Origin: Mercenaria mercenaria
Taxonomy: Eukaryota; Mollusca; Bivalvia; Venerida; Veneridae
Assembly: GCF_021730395.1 (NCBI RefSeq)
Contig: NC_069377.1
Coordinates: forward strand, 47,322,501 to 47,386,500
Direction: 5' to 3'
DNA length: 64,000 bases
Position numbers and translations under genes: made by a program. Positions 22,680-33,353 of this stretch are shown one piece after another (position 1 is the first letter of the stretch; each line of letters begins with the position of its first letter). The notes below the pieces were generated by a model, which saw only the letters and a list, made by a program, of their open reading frames with translations, was not told the origin of the DNA and ran no database searches.

Positions 22680-24259
22680 TATGACCTTGACAAATTTTTC
22701 AATATTATTTCAAGAATGATATCATCTGTTATATGCACTTTAAAATGAATAATAATTAGTTAATAGTTTTGAAATACCCTAAAAATATAATGAAAACTCA
22801 TTGCAAAAATACTGTTTTTTGGCTAATTTTCACGCAAATTTGACCTTTGACCTTTGACCTTTGATAATAGGTTTGGCTTTGCCTTATTTGGATAAGACCT
22901 ACATTCCTGACCTTGCTTGACATGTATACATTGAAAACAATTGCTAACAGAAAATTCTAACAAGCGCCTTTATTTTTGAACAAAGTAATGAGTAAGTATC
23001 TACAATTTGATCTTTTACATAAAAATGAACCCTGACCTTTAATACCAGGTTCGACCTTGACTTATTTTCTCTTCCATGACATCGTCTAACATATATACAG
23101 TAAAATGAACAACGATCAGTTACTAAATAACAAAACAAATACTTTTAAACAATAAAAAATATTACAAACAGGTGATATTATTACAACATTTTATTCACTT
23201 TTTTTACCTTTGACCTTTGAAATTATGGTTGACCTTGAATGTTTTGAAATAATATGTGCATACCAGACATTGCCTACTTTTTATACATTAAAATGAACTG
23301 ATATTGTTGATTAATATCGACAAAATATCATTAACAAGAAGAAAAGTTAAAGAGCTATTTTGTTTCATTCTTTTACTTGAAAATGACCTTTGACCCTTAA
23401 TATCACATTTGAAATTGTCTGATTTCAGACGATATCTTTATTACTGATATTGTGGGACATATATATATTAAAATAAATCACGAGCAATTACAAATAATGA
23501 TTAGAAATAGCTGTTATATTTCAAACAGGAAACTATTCATTCAATTTTTCACACAAATTTGACCTTTGACCTTTGATATATGCTTTACCCTTGGCAGTTA
23601 TGGGGTTACCTTTGCACTGCTGACTTTGCCTGACATACAGACATTAAAACGAATTAACTTCAGTGACTAACAATGTGAATACATATTAGAAACGTTAGAA
23701 AAAGCAAATGTAACATTTTTCACATTTTTGCATGAAAATGAACTTTGACCTTCAGTTATCAGGGTTGACCTTGACGTTTTGCAATAAGATTTACATTTCT
23801 GACTTTGACTGATACATGCACATTACATATATAAAGCTGAGTGACTTATGATAACCAACTTTTTTTTAAGAATAAAAATAAATTTCAAATATGCCAATTT
23901 TTGTGATTTGTACATAAATTTGAACTTTGACCTTAAATATCAAGTTTTTCCTTCATTCCTTTTTGATGAATTACTTTTTGCTGACATTGGTTGACGTATA
24001 TACATTTACTGACAACATATAGCTACTGTAATTAAACAGTGAAAAAACTGGTAGTCGTAAACTTTACCCTACCCCCTAATCTTTTACAAGTGAGTTTTAC
24101 CATCCCTATCACAAACATAAGTGAACAAAATATAGATAGGCACGGCTTTGACACTTAAGAAATGGGTTTTCATGGATGATATGAAATATTGTTTCCAAAA
24201 ATGTATAAACTTCTTTTGGCCTCAATTGTTGCAATAAAAGTCCGTGAGCTCTCGGACCA
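22680..24259 (-). repeat. Right arm of the giant foldback element
   Basis: This is the inverted partner of 19,311-20,895 with the same subrepeats in complement (TTTGACCTTTGACCTTTGAT). The outermost 150 bp are almost identical to the left arm. Confidence 0.85.
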
Positions 24260-24694
24260 TAGGAGGTTTCTAGTAGTACAGTTAGTAGTTGAGAGCTGGT
24301 GACCAAATAAAACTTTATCAACGACGTGGTCTGTTGATGGCGCTCCACAGATATATATGTAGGGTCGGCATGATAAGTAATGGGCGAGGTGTTAGTCGAG
24401 ACCTCATTGTTATCAAACTGACCGTACATATTTCTGCGGAGGGTGACACTAAAAACCTCAGTCACTGAGTTGTTTTACCTACACAGTAACTGAAATGTTC
24501 CATGGACAACTTATAACACTCTAAACACATATCTACGGGGTCATGATATGTCCACCATTTTAAGACTGGAAACGCTATAATCTTGTGGGAGATATACTTC
24601 GAAGCTCATAAGTATATTTTAAAGTAAGAAACAGGAAGTGTTTTTGCATTAGCGTGACCGAACGTACTTTAGTTGCTACTACAGTAAAGCGTAG

Positions 24695-24966
24695 TCCGTC
24701 CGCTTAGCTCAATAGGGAGAGCGCAGATCTACGTATCACGGGGTCATGAGTTCGATCCCCGGGCGCGGCGTATGTTCTCCGTGACGATTTAATAAAGGAC
24801 ATTTTGTCTGAAGTCATTCGTCCTCCACCTCTGATTCACAAATGTGGGGAAATTGGCAGTTACTTGCGGAGAATAGATTTTTACTGATACAGAATACAGG
24901 AACACTGTCGCCGATACATAACTGGAATACTGTTGAAAAACGGCGTTAAACCCAACCAAACAAAAA
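24695..24966 (+). repeat. tRNA-headed SINE (family 2), copy B
   Basis: This is the most complete head of the family here: 'CCGCTTAGCTCAATAGGGAG' and B box 'GAGTTCGATCCCCGGGCGCG'. The usual body and the tail 'GTTGAAAAACGGCGTTAAAC' follow. It is the positional partner of the copy at 8653-8945 and so is older than the duplication. The anticodon region does not form a proper stem with a closed acceptor, so it is not a tRNA gene. Confidence 0.8.
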
Positions 24967-25740
24967 GCAGTACTGCTTTTCTTTCCGGGGATGAAGTAGT
25001 TATACAAATATTACGGCGTCCAAAGGAACTTCCCTAACATATTCTTTAACTTTAAAATACGTTGCTACATTACCTTTCAGATATACTCCACGGTCCGTGT
25101 GTTCCAATTATCTTTTAACAGCAATCAAGAAAGACAATTAAGAAAACATTGAAAATGCTGTAACTCTACAACCTTGTCAAAATTTTCTTACCTTTCTGAA
25201 CCAAAGGAACAGCGTCTCATATGTCATATCAGGTCACTGGAGGCAGTTCGATGCCACAATAGTTAAACTATATTTACAATAATACGTGTTCAAACTAAGT
25301 CACAGTGATCACGCAGCGGTTCAGTCAGATTTTCAATGGTTCAACTACATGTACGTGCAAAAACGTTATGCTTCAGTATAACAATTTTCTTCTTTAATTC
25401 GAACTGTTTTGTCTATTCACTGATACGTTATTCATGTATTAATACCCTGTGGACATAGTGCTGAGATTTCCCAGAGATGTTTTTACTTGTGAGACTTATT
25501 GTTGGAAATGTCTTCAGAAAAACAAATTACTTAAGCAACTGATATATACCAGACACATTAGGGAGATAATACATCAAGTAAACACAGACATTTAATTTTG
25601 TTCACAGTATACTTTACAAATGTTGTAATATTGCACTTCTCATTTGATTGAAGCAAGTGACCCCATAATGGAAAACGTGTATTGTGTAAGAGCAAAAAAG
25701 AAAACAAATATTTAAAAAATGCGTGTTTCAGTTAGTTTAT

Positions 25741-26015
25741 ATTAAGAAGAAAAATAAAGTTTTGAATCCTCTTGTGCTCAAGCCGTGGATCCTTTCGTCA
25801 AGTGACATGTCAGTTTGGTACGTTCGTTTTAACTGTCACACAATTACAAATACGAAAGGGTGTTTTGTAACAATCAGCAAATATAAATTCTGAGTGTGTA
25901 ATACAACTACAACTTTGGCTTATGTTTGTTCTGGGTAGCACACGGGATTTAAAGTTCATCAATTAAAGCAGGACTGACGGCAGGGTTAGGGACTGAGTTG
26001 AGAATTTCAGTGCTA
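25741..26015. other. Unique sequence, nothing recognised
   Basis: This is AT-rich DNA between the end of duplication copy B and the transposase remnant. No repeat or gene signal was seen. Confidence 0.5.
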
Positions 26016-26519
26016 CTACATGTATGTACCTGTAACACTACATCCAGCATAAGACGCAGATGTTGAAGTAGAAGCTGTTGGAGTGTTGGTAGTGTTGGAG
26101 GAAGTAGTGACAGTGGTTGCTAGAACTGCTGTGATGGACATACATGGTACCACTGGACATGTTGCGACTGTAGATTTATTCTGAGACTCGGAAGAAGATG
26201 TACAGCATTCTGCATTAGTGCTAGATACGAATACTGACGCTGTGTTATTATTCGTATCGACTGAACAATGGGAATTGTCGTCAGATGATTTATAGATTTT
26301 GCTAGGCTCCATTTTCAGGGTTCCAAAGACCATTAGTGGATGACAAGGGAAAATACCACTTTCCTTTAACACTTTCACGCCAATATCAATAGTAGTCGAT
26401 TTTTCCCATGCTGACTTGAAAACACTGGCGAGTGTACCCTTTATTACGCATTCTCCGATATAAGTCATCTGGAAATTCCTAACGGACTGGCGCGAAGAAT
26501 CTTTCAGAAAACTAAACAA
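26016..26519 (-). pseudogene. C-terminal fragment of a pogo/Tigger-like (DDE_1) transposase
   Basis: An open minus-strand frame of 167 codons. Residues about 18-63 read 'GECVIKGTLASVFKSAWEKS' then 'TTIDIGVKVLKESGIFPCHP'. This resembles the conserved end of the DDE_1 catalytic domain of pogo-like transposases, where a 'F..AW.KA.T...I..GF...GIFP..P' pattern follows the last catalytic residue. The next ~100 residues are Ser/Thr/Asn-rich low complexity, commonly seen after this domain. The catalytic Asp residues and the N-terminal DNA-binding domain would lie upstream but are not found at 26,520 or beyond. No terminal repeats were identified. The alternative is the last exon of a host gene derived from a pogo transposase, whose earlier exons would lie above 26,520; I see none. 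Confidence 0.55.
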
Positions 26520-27528
26520 TTGAAATGTATAAATGAAACAATGGCTGATGCATTTGCAAGTAAACAGTACAGTACAATACTATTCTGACGATAAAACTTA
26601 GATGCTTCAAGCGTTGAATGCGTCGAGTGTCTGTCAACAAAAAGGACAACATGACGTTTGATTTAATGTTGATCTAATACCTCCACAATACGGCATTGTC
26701 ACAGAAGTATGGCAACCATAAGAAAGAAATGGTCACGTCAAATAATTGTGGTTTGTAGGCAAAATCTGTCAAGCCTTTCCTGATTTACTGTCCGGAAACC
26801 ATGAGTTTGGCAAATTATAAGTTCGAAAGGGGCTATAACTACGTCAAAAGATGGTGGTTTGTAGGCAAAGTTGGACTTGACCTGTATTTTATGATGTTAC
26901 ATTTGTCTACCAAAACTTTTTAAATCTGTCAAGCTTTTCATGAGTTATTGTCTGGAAACGATGAAAAACCAACAGACGGATCGACCGACCGATATACCCT
27001 CCTCTGCCCCCTCCCCCCAATTCGATAGTAGGTATAAGCTAAAGCAATGAGACCTTCCAAATTAAAAACATCTGAGTGAATTTTTTATCAGGAGAACAAG
27101 TATTCTGTTTGATACTGTATACTTGATGTAATATATTCCATTAAAACATTATTCGTTCATAAAAATACTCAAGTTTGTAAAAAAGATTACACGGGCATAC
27201 TCGAATGCATATTTTTCCCTTAACCGATTTTTCATCGCTTACTAACATTAGTACATTGAAAACGGCATTTTTGGGGGAAATGCCGTATTCAAGGGCATAT
27301 AACTCTTTTTTCAATACTGGTGACATATGACTTTTATTGCATATCGTTTTTTCTTAGATGATTATCCTTCAATATACAAAGTTAGAAGAAATTCTATTAT
27401 TGGAAAAAATTTCGCCCATCTCATATACAGGGAATTCTAGCGTACTCCTTTAGTATAACAATTGCTATTTGCATAGTTTGAAACCTTAAATAAAAATTGC
27501 AAATGCTTGAAATCCCAATGAAGATCAC
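26520..27528. other. Intergenic DNA with an internally repeated dispersed repeat
   Basis: Two related blocks, at about 26,725-26,810 and 26,835-26,970, share 'TGGTTTGTAGGCAAA' and 'TCTGTCAAGC.TTTC.TGA' phrases. The second ends in a CGACCGACC run and C-rich tail near 27,000. I associate this layout with a widespread mollusc repeat. The remainder (27,020-27,528) shows nothing recognisable. Confidence 0.45.
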
Positions 27529-27540
27529 TTAAGCTGGGCT

Positions 27541-27995
27541 CCCACTGCCGATCAGATCAACTCGATCAAGCCCGATCAAGCGATCGGGTACTTGTCTGGG
27601 TAGGTCGGCATGATTGATCGGGAGTGGTCGGGGAGGTCTACCTTGGTCGGCATCGCTCGGGCTTTCTACCCGAATTTTTTTGACATGTCAAAAAAATTCG
27701 TGTAGCGATCGTGTAGCCAAGCGGTCGAGAAGAGCTCGGGAAGCGATCGTGTATTGATCGAGTTGAAGATCGAGTTAATCGAGAAACAATCTTGTAGCGA
27801 TCTTGTTTGGTCGGATTGACATCTTTTACCCGATCTGTAACCGATCTTCTCGACTTCTACTCGAGTAATATACGATCGCATCCCGATTAAGTAGATCTCT
27901 GTTCGATCTCTTGTCCAGATTATCAAGACTGCTACCCGACTACTCCACGACCACACACGACCGCACACGATCAAACCCCGATCACTGTTCGACCA
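27541..27995. promoter_or_regulatory. Left subterminal repeat region of the Harbinger element
   Basis: Dozens of overlapping short motifs (CGATCGTGTAG, GATCGAGTT, CGACCACACACGA and complements) fill about 450 bp inside the left terminal repeat. In Harbinger and similar elements such subterminal repeats are where the Myb/MADF protein and transposase bind. The function here is inferred from position and density. Confidence 0.6.
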
Positions 27996-28138
27996 TACAC
28001 GAGCTCACGTGACTAAAGCAAGAAAAGCGTGCTGACCAGTGTCTCATAAGTTGTTTGGACGCTGAAGATATAACATCTTTAGCAAACCAATATCTGTTAA
28101 AACATCTTCAGCCAAGCCATTTCTACTACAAACTAAAG

Positions 28139-30080
28139 ATGCCGAGAAAAGGCAAAAGGCCGATAGGCAGTACAATTGCGAGTAAATGTGCAGTTGCTGC
28201 GCCTCAGCCTGAAATCGTGGAACCCACCCAGGAAGAGAGTAATGAGTCGCCTATACCCCCTACTGACTCTTCTGCCGAGCAAACCAGAAAAGAGCAAGTA
28301 GAAGAACGTCCGACTTCTCCTGAGATAGAGGTACTAAGCTTTTGATTTTGCTTTCCCTTCGAATACGAACAAACAACTGTCATTAGACTTATATTTTGTG
28401 TGTCAAGTGTTTATAAGGATATAATGCATAATTTGTTTATTTTATCATAACACACTGCTATGTTTGTCATGTATTTTTACAATTAGTACTCTACATGTAT
28501 ATGTTTTTTTCGGCAATATTTTAGGCGCAAAATAACAAACATAATTGGAAGTTTCCTTGTTATTCATAAGTATACTTTTAATGTTTACAGACTGATATCA
28601 GGCCCCGGAAGACACTACATCGTACACTCACGCAAGATGAAGAAGATGACCTTGTAGCGTGGGTTAAGAGAGAACTCGTTCCTCTTCGACAAATCATCCG
28701 CAGGATTCAAGTATAAGGAGAAGAAGAACAGTACATGGGCCGCGAAAGAGGCAGAGTTGGGCCTCAAACCTGGAGACCTGTCGTCAATCTGGTACACGAA
28801 TATGAGAACACAGTATTCGAAACTAATTAAGCTTACCAACAAATCTGGATCTGGTGCTGGAGAGCGCACCAGCAAGGCAACAGTGGATTTTGGACAACTT
28901 TGAATTCCTGCGCCCTTATCTGGTACAGCTGCGAACTCAGAGGGGATCCAAAGTAAGTACATGTAGTAATAAAAATCCTGTATAAATCATGTGTATACAC
29001 TTAAAAGAAATATACGTAATCAAGCATTAAATTATTTCTAAATTTTAATGGTATAAAAGGGAGTTCAGTTTTTTTGCCTAAGTTTGACTCGGATTTAACG
29101 ACAGCTAAGGCCATATCTCTATTATACAAGGCCATATGTGGACCTATGTTTTAAGTCTTGTGCAAGAGAAATACCATACAACATTTCTGAAAAGTTCATT
29201 TCAGAGCCGGGATTCAAACTCAAGCCAACACATGACACAGGATTCGCAGTCCAAGGCGTTAACCTCTCTGCCATCGGGGCACCTTCTTAAAAGTCTGTAT
29301 TTATTCTGTGTACTTTCTATATTTGCAGTTTGCGGAGAAGAGAAAGGAACTTGTCTTGGAGGAGACAGAGGATGATGACGCCGCCTCCGATTCGTCAGCA
29401 CCCTCTACATCAGCAGTATCTGGTTGCCGTCCCAAGCAGCGCGTGTACTGTCCTCATTGACGTCCGAGTTGGAGTCCGTGCGTGGTGCCATCACAGTTGC
29501 GCAAGATCCAGCAGCACACACTGGCCAGTTTTTGGTGTATTTGATGCGCCAAATGGACCAGCAGAGAATGAATGTGTTTGTCACACGTGCAACAAGGCTG
29601 GCTCTGGACCTTGCGGAGGAAAGCCAAGAGGAGAAGAGACGACTAGCCACCCAAGAGGCAGCAGGGCATGTAGGTCAACAGATAGCAGATCCAGTTTTTG
29701 CCATGCCTGTCCCTCCCGCTCCTACATCATCTATATACAGAAGACAGGCTCCCATATCAGCGGCGTTCGGCTCAGCATGGCAGCAGAATCAGTTTCAGCA
29801 ACAGGATCACATGCAGCAGGATTTTCAGCTAGCTACCAATATAGCTGCATCTGCACCACCAGCCCATCTTACACCACTGCTGAAAAGTTTTACTCACCTG
29901 CAACCACCAAATGTGCAGGCAATCTTGCAACAGCCTACATGTGCTTACAGGTCCATTACACCCGCCATAGAAACCCCAACCACGACTGCATCTATCATCC
30001 GCCAGGCTATGGATATGGTCTCGACACCAAATAGTTCCCCCATCCTAACCCAGGAGATGCATGACGCACCCAAGGACTGA
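28139..30080 (+). pseudogene. Harbinger MADF/Myb-like DNA-binding protein gene (three exons, frameshifted)
   Basis: Exon 1 (28,139-28,330) starts at the first ATG and gives 64 residues with a basic start 'MPRKGKRPIG' and an acidic, Pro-rich remainder, ending at a GT donor in phase 0. Exon 2 (28,591-28,953, AG acceptor, GTAAGT donor) opens 'TLTQDEEDDLVAWVK' and continues, after a frame change near 28,675, through the MADF-like core ('FLFDKSSAGFKYKEK', 'WAAKEAELGLKPGDLSS', 'WYTNMRTQYSKL'). Another frame change lies near 28,890, before 'WILDNFEFLRPYL'. Exon 3 (29,329-30,080) is acidic, then changes frame near 29,430, then encodes a long Gln/Ala/Pro-rich tail to the stop at 30,080. Such proteins help the transposase bind and reach the nucleus. 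At least three frameshifts make it a pseudogene, unless splicing differs from my model. Confidence 0.7.
29200..29290 (-). repeat. tRNA-like SINE head fragment in Harbinger intron
   Basis: Read on the minus strand: 'GGTGCCCCGATGGCAGAGAG', then 'GGTTAACGCCTTGGACTGCG', then 'GAGTTTGAATCCCGGCTCTG'. This has an A box, an anticodon-like arm and a degenerate B box. It resembles a tRNA-Ser/Leu-type head. The acceptor stem does not close, so I call it a SINE fragment sitting in the second intron of the MADF gene. Confidence 0.5.
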
Positions 30081-30584
30081 ACAAAGTAACTGGAAAATGG
30101 TTGAACCAGCCAAGTGATTTGATGATGTGATTTTACTCAAGTTTATGTGCATTGTGAATTTAGTTTTTCGACGTTTTGGTTTTTACTTTGAATAAAGGTT
30201 AAATAGCCTCATTCTTGATAAATATTACTGTTGACTGTTGAGTCTTCTTAAGTAAATCAATGTAAACTGTTCGTAAAATTTGTTTGGATAGCAATTTATC
30301 TTACTTAGAAACTTAATTAGCTTACTTTTGGCATAAGGCAAAATAACCCTGTTATTATGTAGGTTTCTGTCAGTATTAAAGTTGAACTTAAATGTGTATT
30401 GTTATAACAAAACAAGGCTGGTCATGCTGGTAGCAATTACTTAAGAATACATGTATTCTAAAATTTAATATTTTTCTTCAGCCCCTAAACAATTAATCAA
30501 TCAATTAAAAGTGAGCGTTGTGTTCTGGTAGTTAAAACGTTCGACCTTATGAAGAGATGTCTGCTACCGCAACTTGTCCTATAC

Positions 30585-31060
30585 GTGTAGGTTATAGTTC
30601 ATATAATGGAAAAATAACCAAATTTAATACAAGCGAGCGAAGCGAAGCGCCGTATTAAGTTTGTTTATTTTTCCATTATATGAACTATGACCGACTTATA
30701 GTTAACCCCGCCCACTATCATTCCTGTGCCTTCAATTAAAGTCATGTGATCGGGGGAAAATCACGCCATCCGTATACAGCGCGCCAATTGGTTGAACGGT
30801 AACTTGGATAAGTCGTTATCGATTCAAAATGACGTAACTACCGCTTGATAAAGCAGAAGTGACGTCATTTTGAATCGACACTTCTGTCGTTCCAGACAGT
30901 AGGCTGGGCTTGCTATTTGGCGCGCGCCATGTCTGCTGACCTAGTTATAATACGAACTTATTTGTGCAGAAGTGTTCTTATATGGAACATATTCGAGCAG
31001 AAATTTGAAAAATCTCTGGACGGTGATTGGCTCAGAAACTAGGGTGAACTATAAATGAAA
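30585..31060. repeat. Palindromic (MITE-like) insertion between the Harbinger genes
   Basis: An inverted repeat (about 30,597-30,630 and 30,654-30,687, 'GTTCATATAATGGAAAAATA' and its complement) encloses a GCGAGCGAAGCGAAGCGC core. Further right, 'GATTCAAAATGACGT' (about 30,820) faces 'TGACGTCATTTTGAATCG' (about 30,861). The outer flanks carry 'TATAGTTCAT'/'GTGAACTATA' near 30,592 and 31,043. It looks like one or two nested foldback elements inserted in the transposon; the exact ends are unclear. Confidence 0.5.
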
Positions 31061-31391
31061 GTTGTAAATTACTGGTATGTGGCTATTTCTTGTTGCCGAC
31101 TTAGGTCATGTTCTAAGTTAACTCACCACCGTGATATGATTGAAATACTTCGAAAAAGGGCATAAAATCAAGAAACAAACAATCAACTCTATTGTATATA
31201 CATGTATACTTGAAGCTTATTTCCTCCATTAACAAACATATCATGGAAACTATCATATCCAAATAGAAGATGACTTACTATAATATACTTAAACATATCG
31301 GAAATCACTTTAATAACTACATAACTTGTGCATACTCGCATCATATAGGTTATACACTTCATCAAAATATCTTTCCAAAGTAACTAACACA

Positions 31392-32959
31392 CTAAATCAT
31401 ATTCTGTTGCCACTCAACTGAACCAGCTCGGGAGTTGAAGTAGTGTTTAATGTAGTTCCTCTGACTGACCCCAGCGGATGTCACCACATTTCTTCCATGG
31501 GTCCGATCACCATCAGCCAACTGTCTTCCTTGGCGCCATTCACCAGGTACTATTGGTTATGCTCGTCCTCTTGGTCGACGGCCAGTCTTGCAATGGCAGG
31601 GTACCGTATGCTGATAAGGTTATGCAGTGTGACACATGCAAGAATAATCAAGTCAACGGTTTCGGGCATCTGGTTCAAGCAGCCAAGTAGGCACTGAAAC
31701 CGCATAGCGAGAAGACCGAAGGCGTTTTCTACCACTCGTCTAGCCCTGGACAACCTAAAATGAAAGGATGGTGATGGTTTATAAGAACAAATTTCTGATT
31801 AAATGCATAGCTATTTTGCCAATAGTAATTCAAAAGATTGTCTAACCTGTAATTGAATATGCGCTCCTCGTTGGTCAAGTTGCGTCTGGAGTATGGCTTC
31901 ATCATCCAAGTTCTCAACGGGAAGGCGTCATCTCCAATGAGGAAGTATGGGGTGTTCATGTCATCGCCAGGCAGTGGATCAGGGTCAGGCAAACCAAGGT
32001 TGTTTTCTTCTAGCATGGTTCTGAGTTCAGTGTTATTGAATAGCTGGGCATCGGATGCACTGCCATTAGCACCAACGCTTACCCAGATGAATTTGTAGTT
32101 TGCGTCTACGAGTGCGAGTAGTATTATGGAAAAGAAGCCTTTATAGTTATAGAACAGAGATCCAGAGTTCTTCGGGTTCTTTATCCTCACGTGCTTACCA
32201 TCAAGAGCCCCGCAGACATGAGGAAAATTCCACTTGGTTCGGAAGTCATCTGCAATCTGCTGCCATTGTTCAGCAGTGACGACGTCTGGCAAAACCTCTT
32301 CAGAGTACTCCTGTATTATAGCATCCAAAACTTCAGGGACGAATTTACTTATTGTGTTACTTCCCACTCGGAATGAGTACATCAAGTCTGAATACGAGGC
32401 TCCAGTTGCGAGATGACGAAGAGTGACCGCCAACTTCAATCAGGCTCCAGGGCTTCCCTGAAATAGAGATTGAACAATGATAAGTAATAACTAGCCTGCT
32501 ATTATACAACGTATTAAAATTTCTTAAATATTAGTGACAATTGCACAGAGCTGTTGATGTCAATTGGTTGGAAAAGTAACTAGATGACTAATTATTTCAG
32601 AAATACGTGAAAATGATGGGGATCAAACCCATGATTTACCTGAAGTTGGTGTTCTTTTTCTGAATTCTGGGTGATATGCGATCAACAAGCTCCCCAAACA
32701 TATCAGCGTCTACCCTTAGGAAATTTTTGTATCCTTTTGGGTCTTCCCTGTTTAGCTCCTGTAGCAGTTGCTCATAATGCCCATACAGGGGTCGTCGTGC
32801 AAGCCACTGCTTCATCCATATTTTCCTGCGCATTTGTCGCCTACGTCTATGCCTACGACCCTCAGCCTCTTCCTCTTGTTCCAACTCTAGCACTGCAATG
32901 GCCCTGTCTCTCTGGAGCTCTAACCATCTGGCCCACATCTGCAACTGCTCAATCTCCAT
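31392..32959 (-). pseudogene. PIF/Harbinger transposase (DDE_4 type), three exons, two frameshifts
   Basis: Exon 1 (32,959-32,640) starts 'MEIEQLQMWARWLELQRDRA', has an Arg-rich patch, then 'KQWLARRPLYGHYEQLLQEL' and the NFLRVD stretch, and ends at AG|GTAAAT. Exon 2 (about 32,461-31,847) carries 'GALDGKHVRI' (first Asp) and 'FLIGDDAFPLR' (second Asp). A 92-bp intron (31,755-31,846, GT...AG, phase 2) joins it to exon 3 (31,754-31,392) with 'RARRVVENAFG' (catalytic Glu) and 'SAGVSQRNYIKHYFNSRAGS' before the stop. All three DDE residues are present. A frameshift lies at the start of exon 2 near 32,440 and another in exon 3 near 31,555. The enzyme cuts and pastes the element into TWA sites. The gene converges with the MADF gene. 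Confidence 0.9.
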
Positions 32960-33059
32960 AAATATGTATACTATGCTGGACACAACATATACCATGAAGT
33001 TTCAGGATGAAGTGATAATGATCAACACTGTTTGAAGTTTTTATTCTAAAAGTTTTGGT

Positions 33060-33353
33060 ACACGACTGTTCACGACCTTCTACGACTCGAGTACGACTAT
33101 GACGATCGGGTCGGGGAAAGATCTGACACCGATCGAGCAGAGATCCAGTAGGTCGAGTTGAGATCGTGTAGGGATCGTGTAAAGGTCGGGATGATCGAGC
33201 GGAAATCGGAAAGGTGGTCGGGTTGACGTCGTGAAGGAGTCGTGAATAATCGTGTGGAAATCGTGTGTGATCGACAAGAGGTCGAGAAGAAGTCGTGTAT
33301 TCGCCTTTAGTCGAGCATGGTCGGGCCTGATCGGGGAATTTGGGTGATCGGGA
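33060..33353. promoter_or_regulatory. Right subterminal repeat region of the Harbinger element
   Basis: This is a dense array of 'GGTCGTGT', 'GATCGTGTAG', 'GTCGAGTTGAGATCG' and related motifs mirroring 27,541-27,995. It lies between the transposase start and the right terminal repeat, so it probably overlaps the transposase promoter. Confidence 0.6.

Larger units (their letters stand above)
19311..24259. mobile_element. Giant foldback element (4.95 kb)
   Basis: The ends are inverted repeats opening TGGTCCGAGAGCTCACGGAC (19,312 on) and closing with its complement at 24,259. The outer ~150 bp differ at about one position between arms. The arms extend to about 20,895 and 22,680, roughly 1.6 kb each, with inner parts nearer 88% alike by eye. 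TA follows the right end (24,260-24,261) and precedes the left end (19,309-19,310). Copy A carries the uninterrupted site at about 7982, which proves insertion. The arms consist of degenerate subrepeats with AGGTCA motifs. No transposase is recognised; a truncated LINE lies in the centre. It could be a non-autonomous DNA element of TA-target type or a foldback element of unknown class. Confidence 0.88.
10738..25740. repeat. Large tandem duplication, copy B
   Basis: This is the second direct copy of the unit described at 1-10,460, with the same order of landmarks including the tRNA-Pro pair. It is longer than copy A mainly through an extra segment at 11,971-13,650, a deleted Harbinger element at 16,647-17,432 and a giant foldback element at 19,311-24,259. 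Similarity to copy A fades out near 25,740, after the stretch that matches 10,440. Beyond that the sequence is single-copy in this window. No third full copy is visible, but 33,885-33,960 resembles the end of the unit. Confidence 0.9.

Noticed and set aside
29330-30034. A separate 234-codon protein on the plus strand overlapping the MADF gene
   Set aside because: It is the alternative frame of exon 3 of the Harbinger MADF gene; composition fits the +1 neighbour of the Gln/Ala-rich tail.
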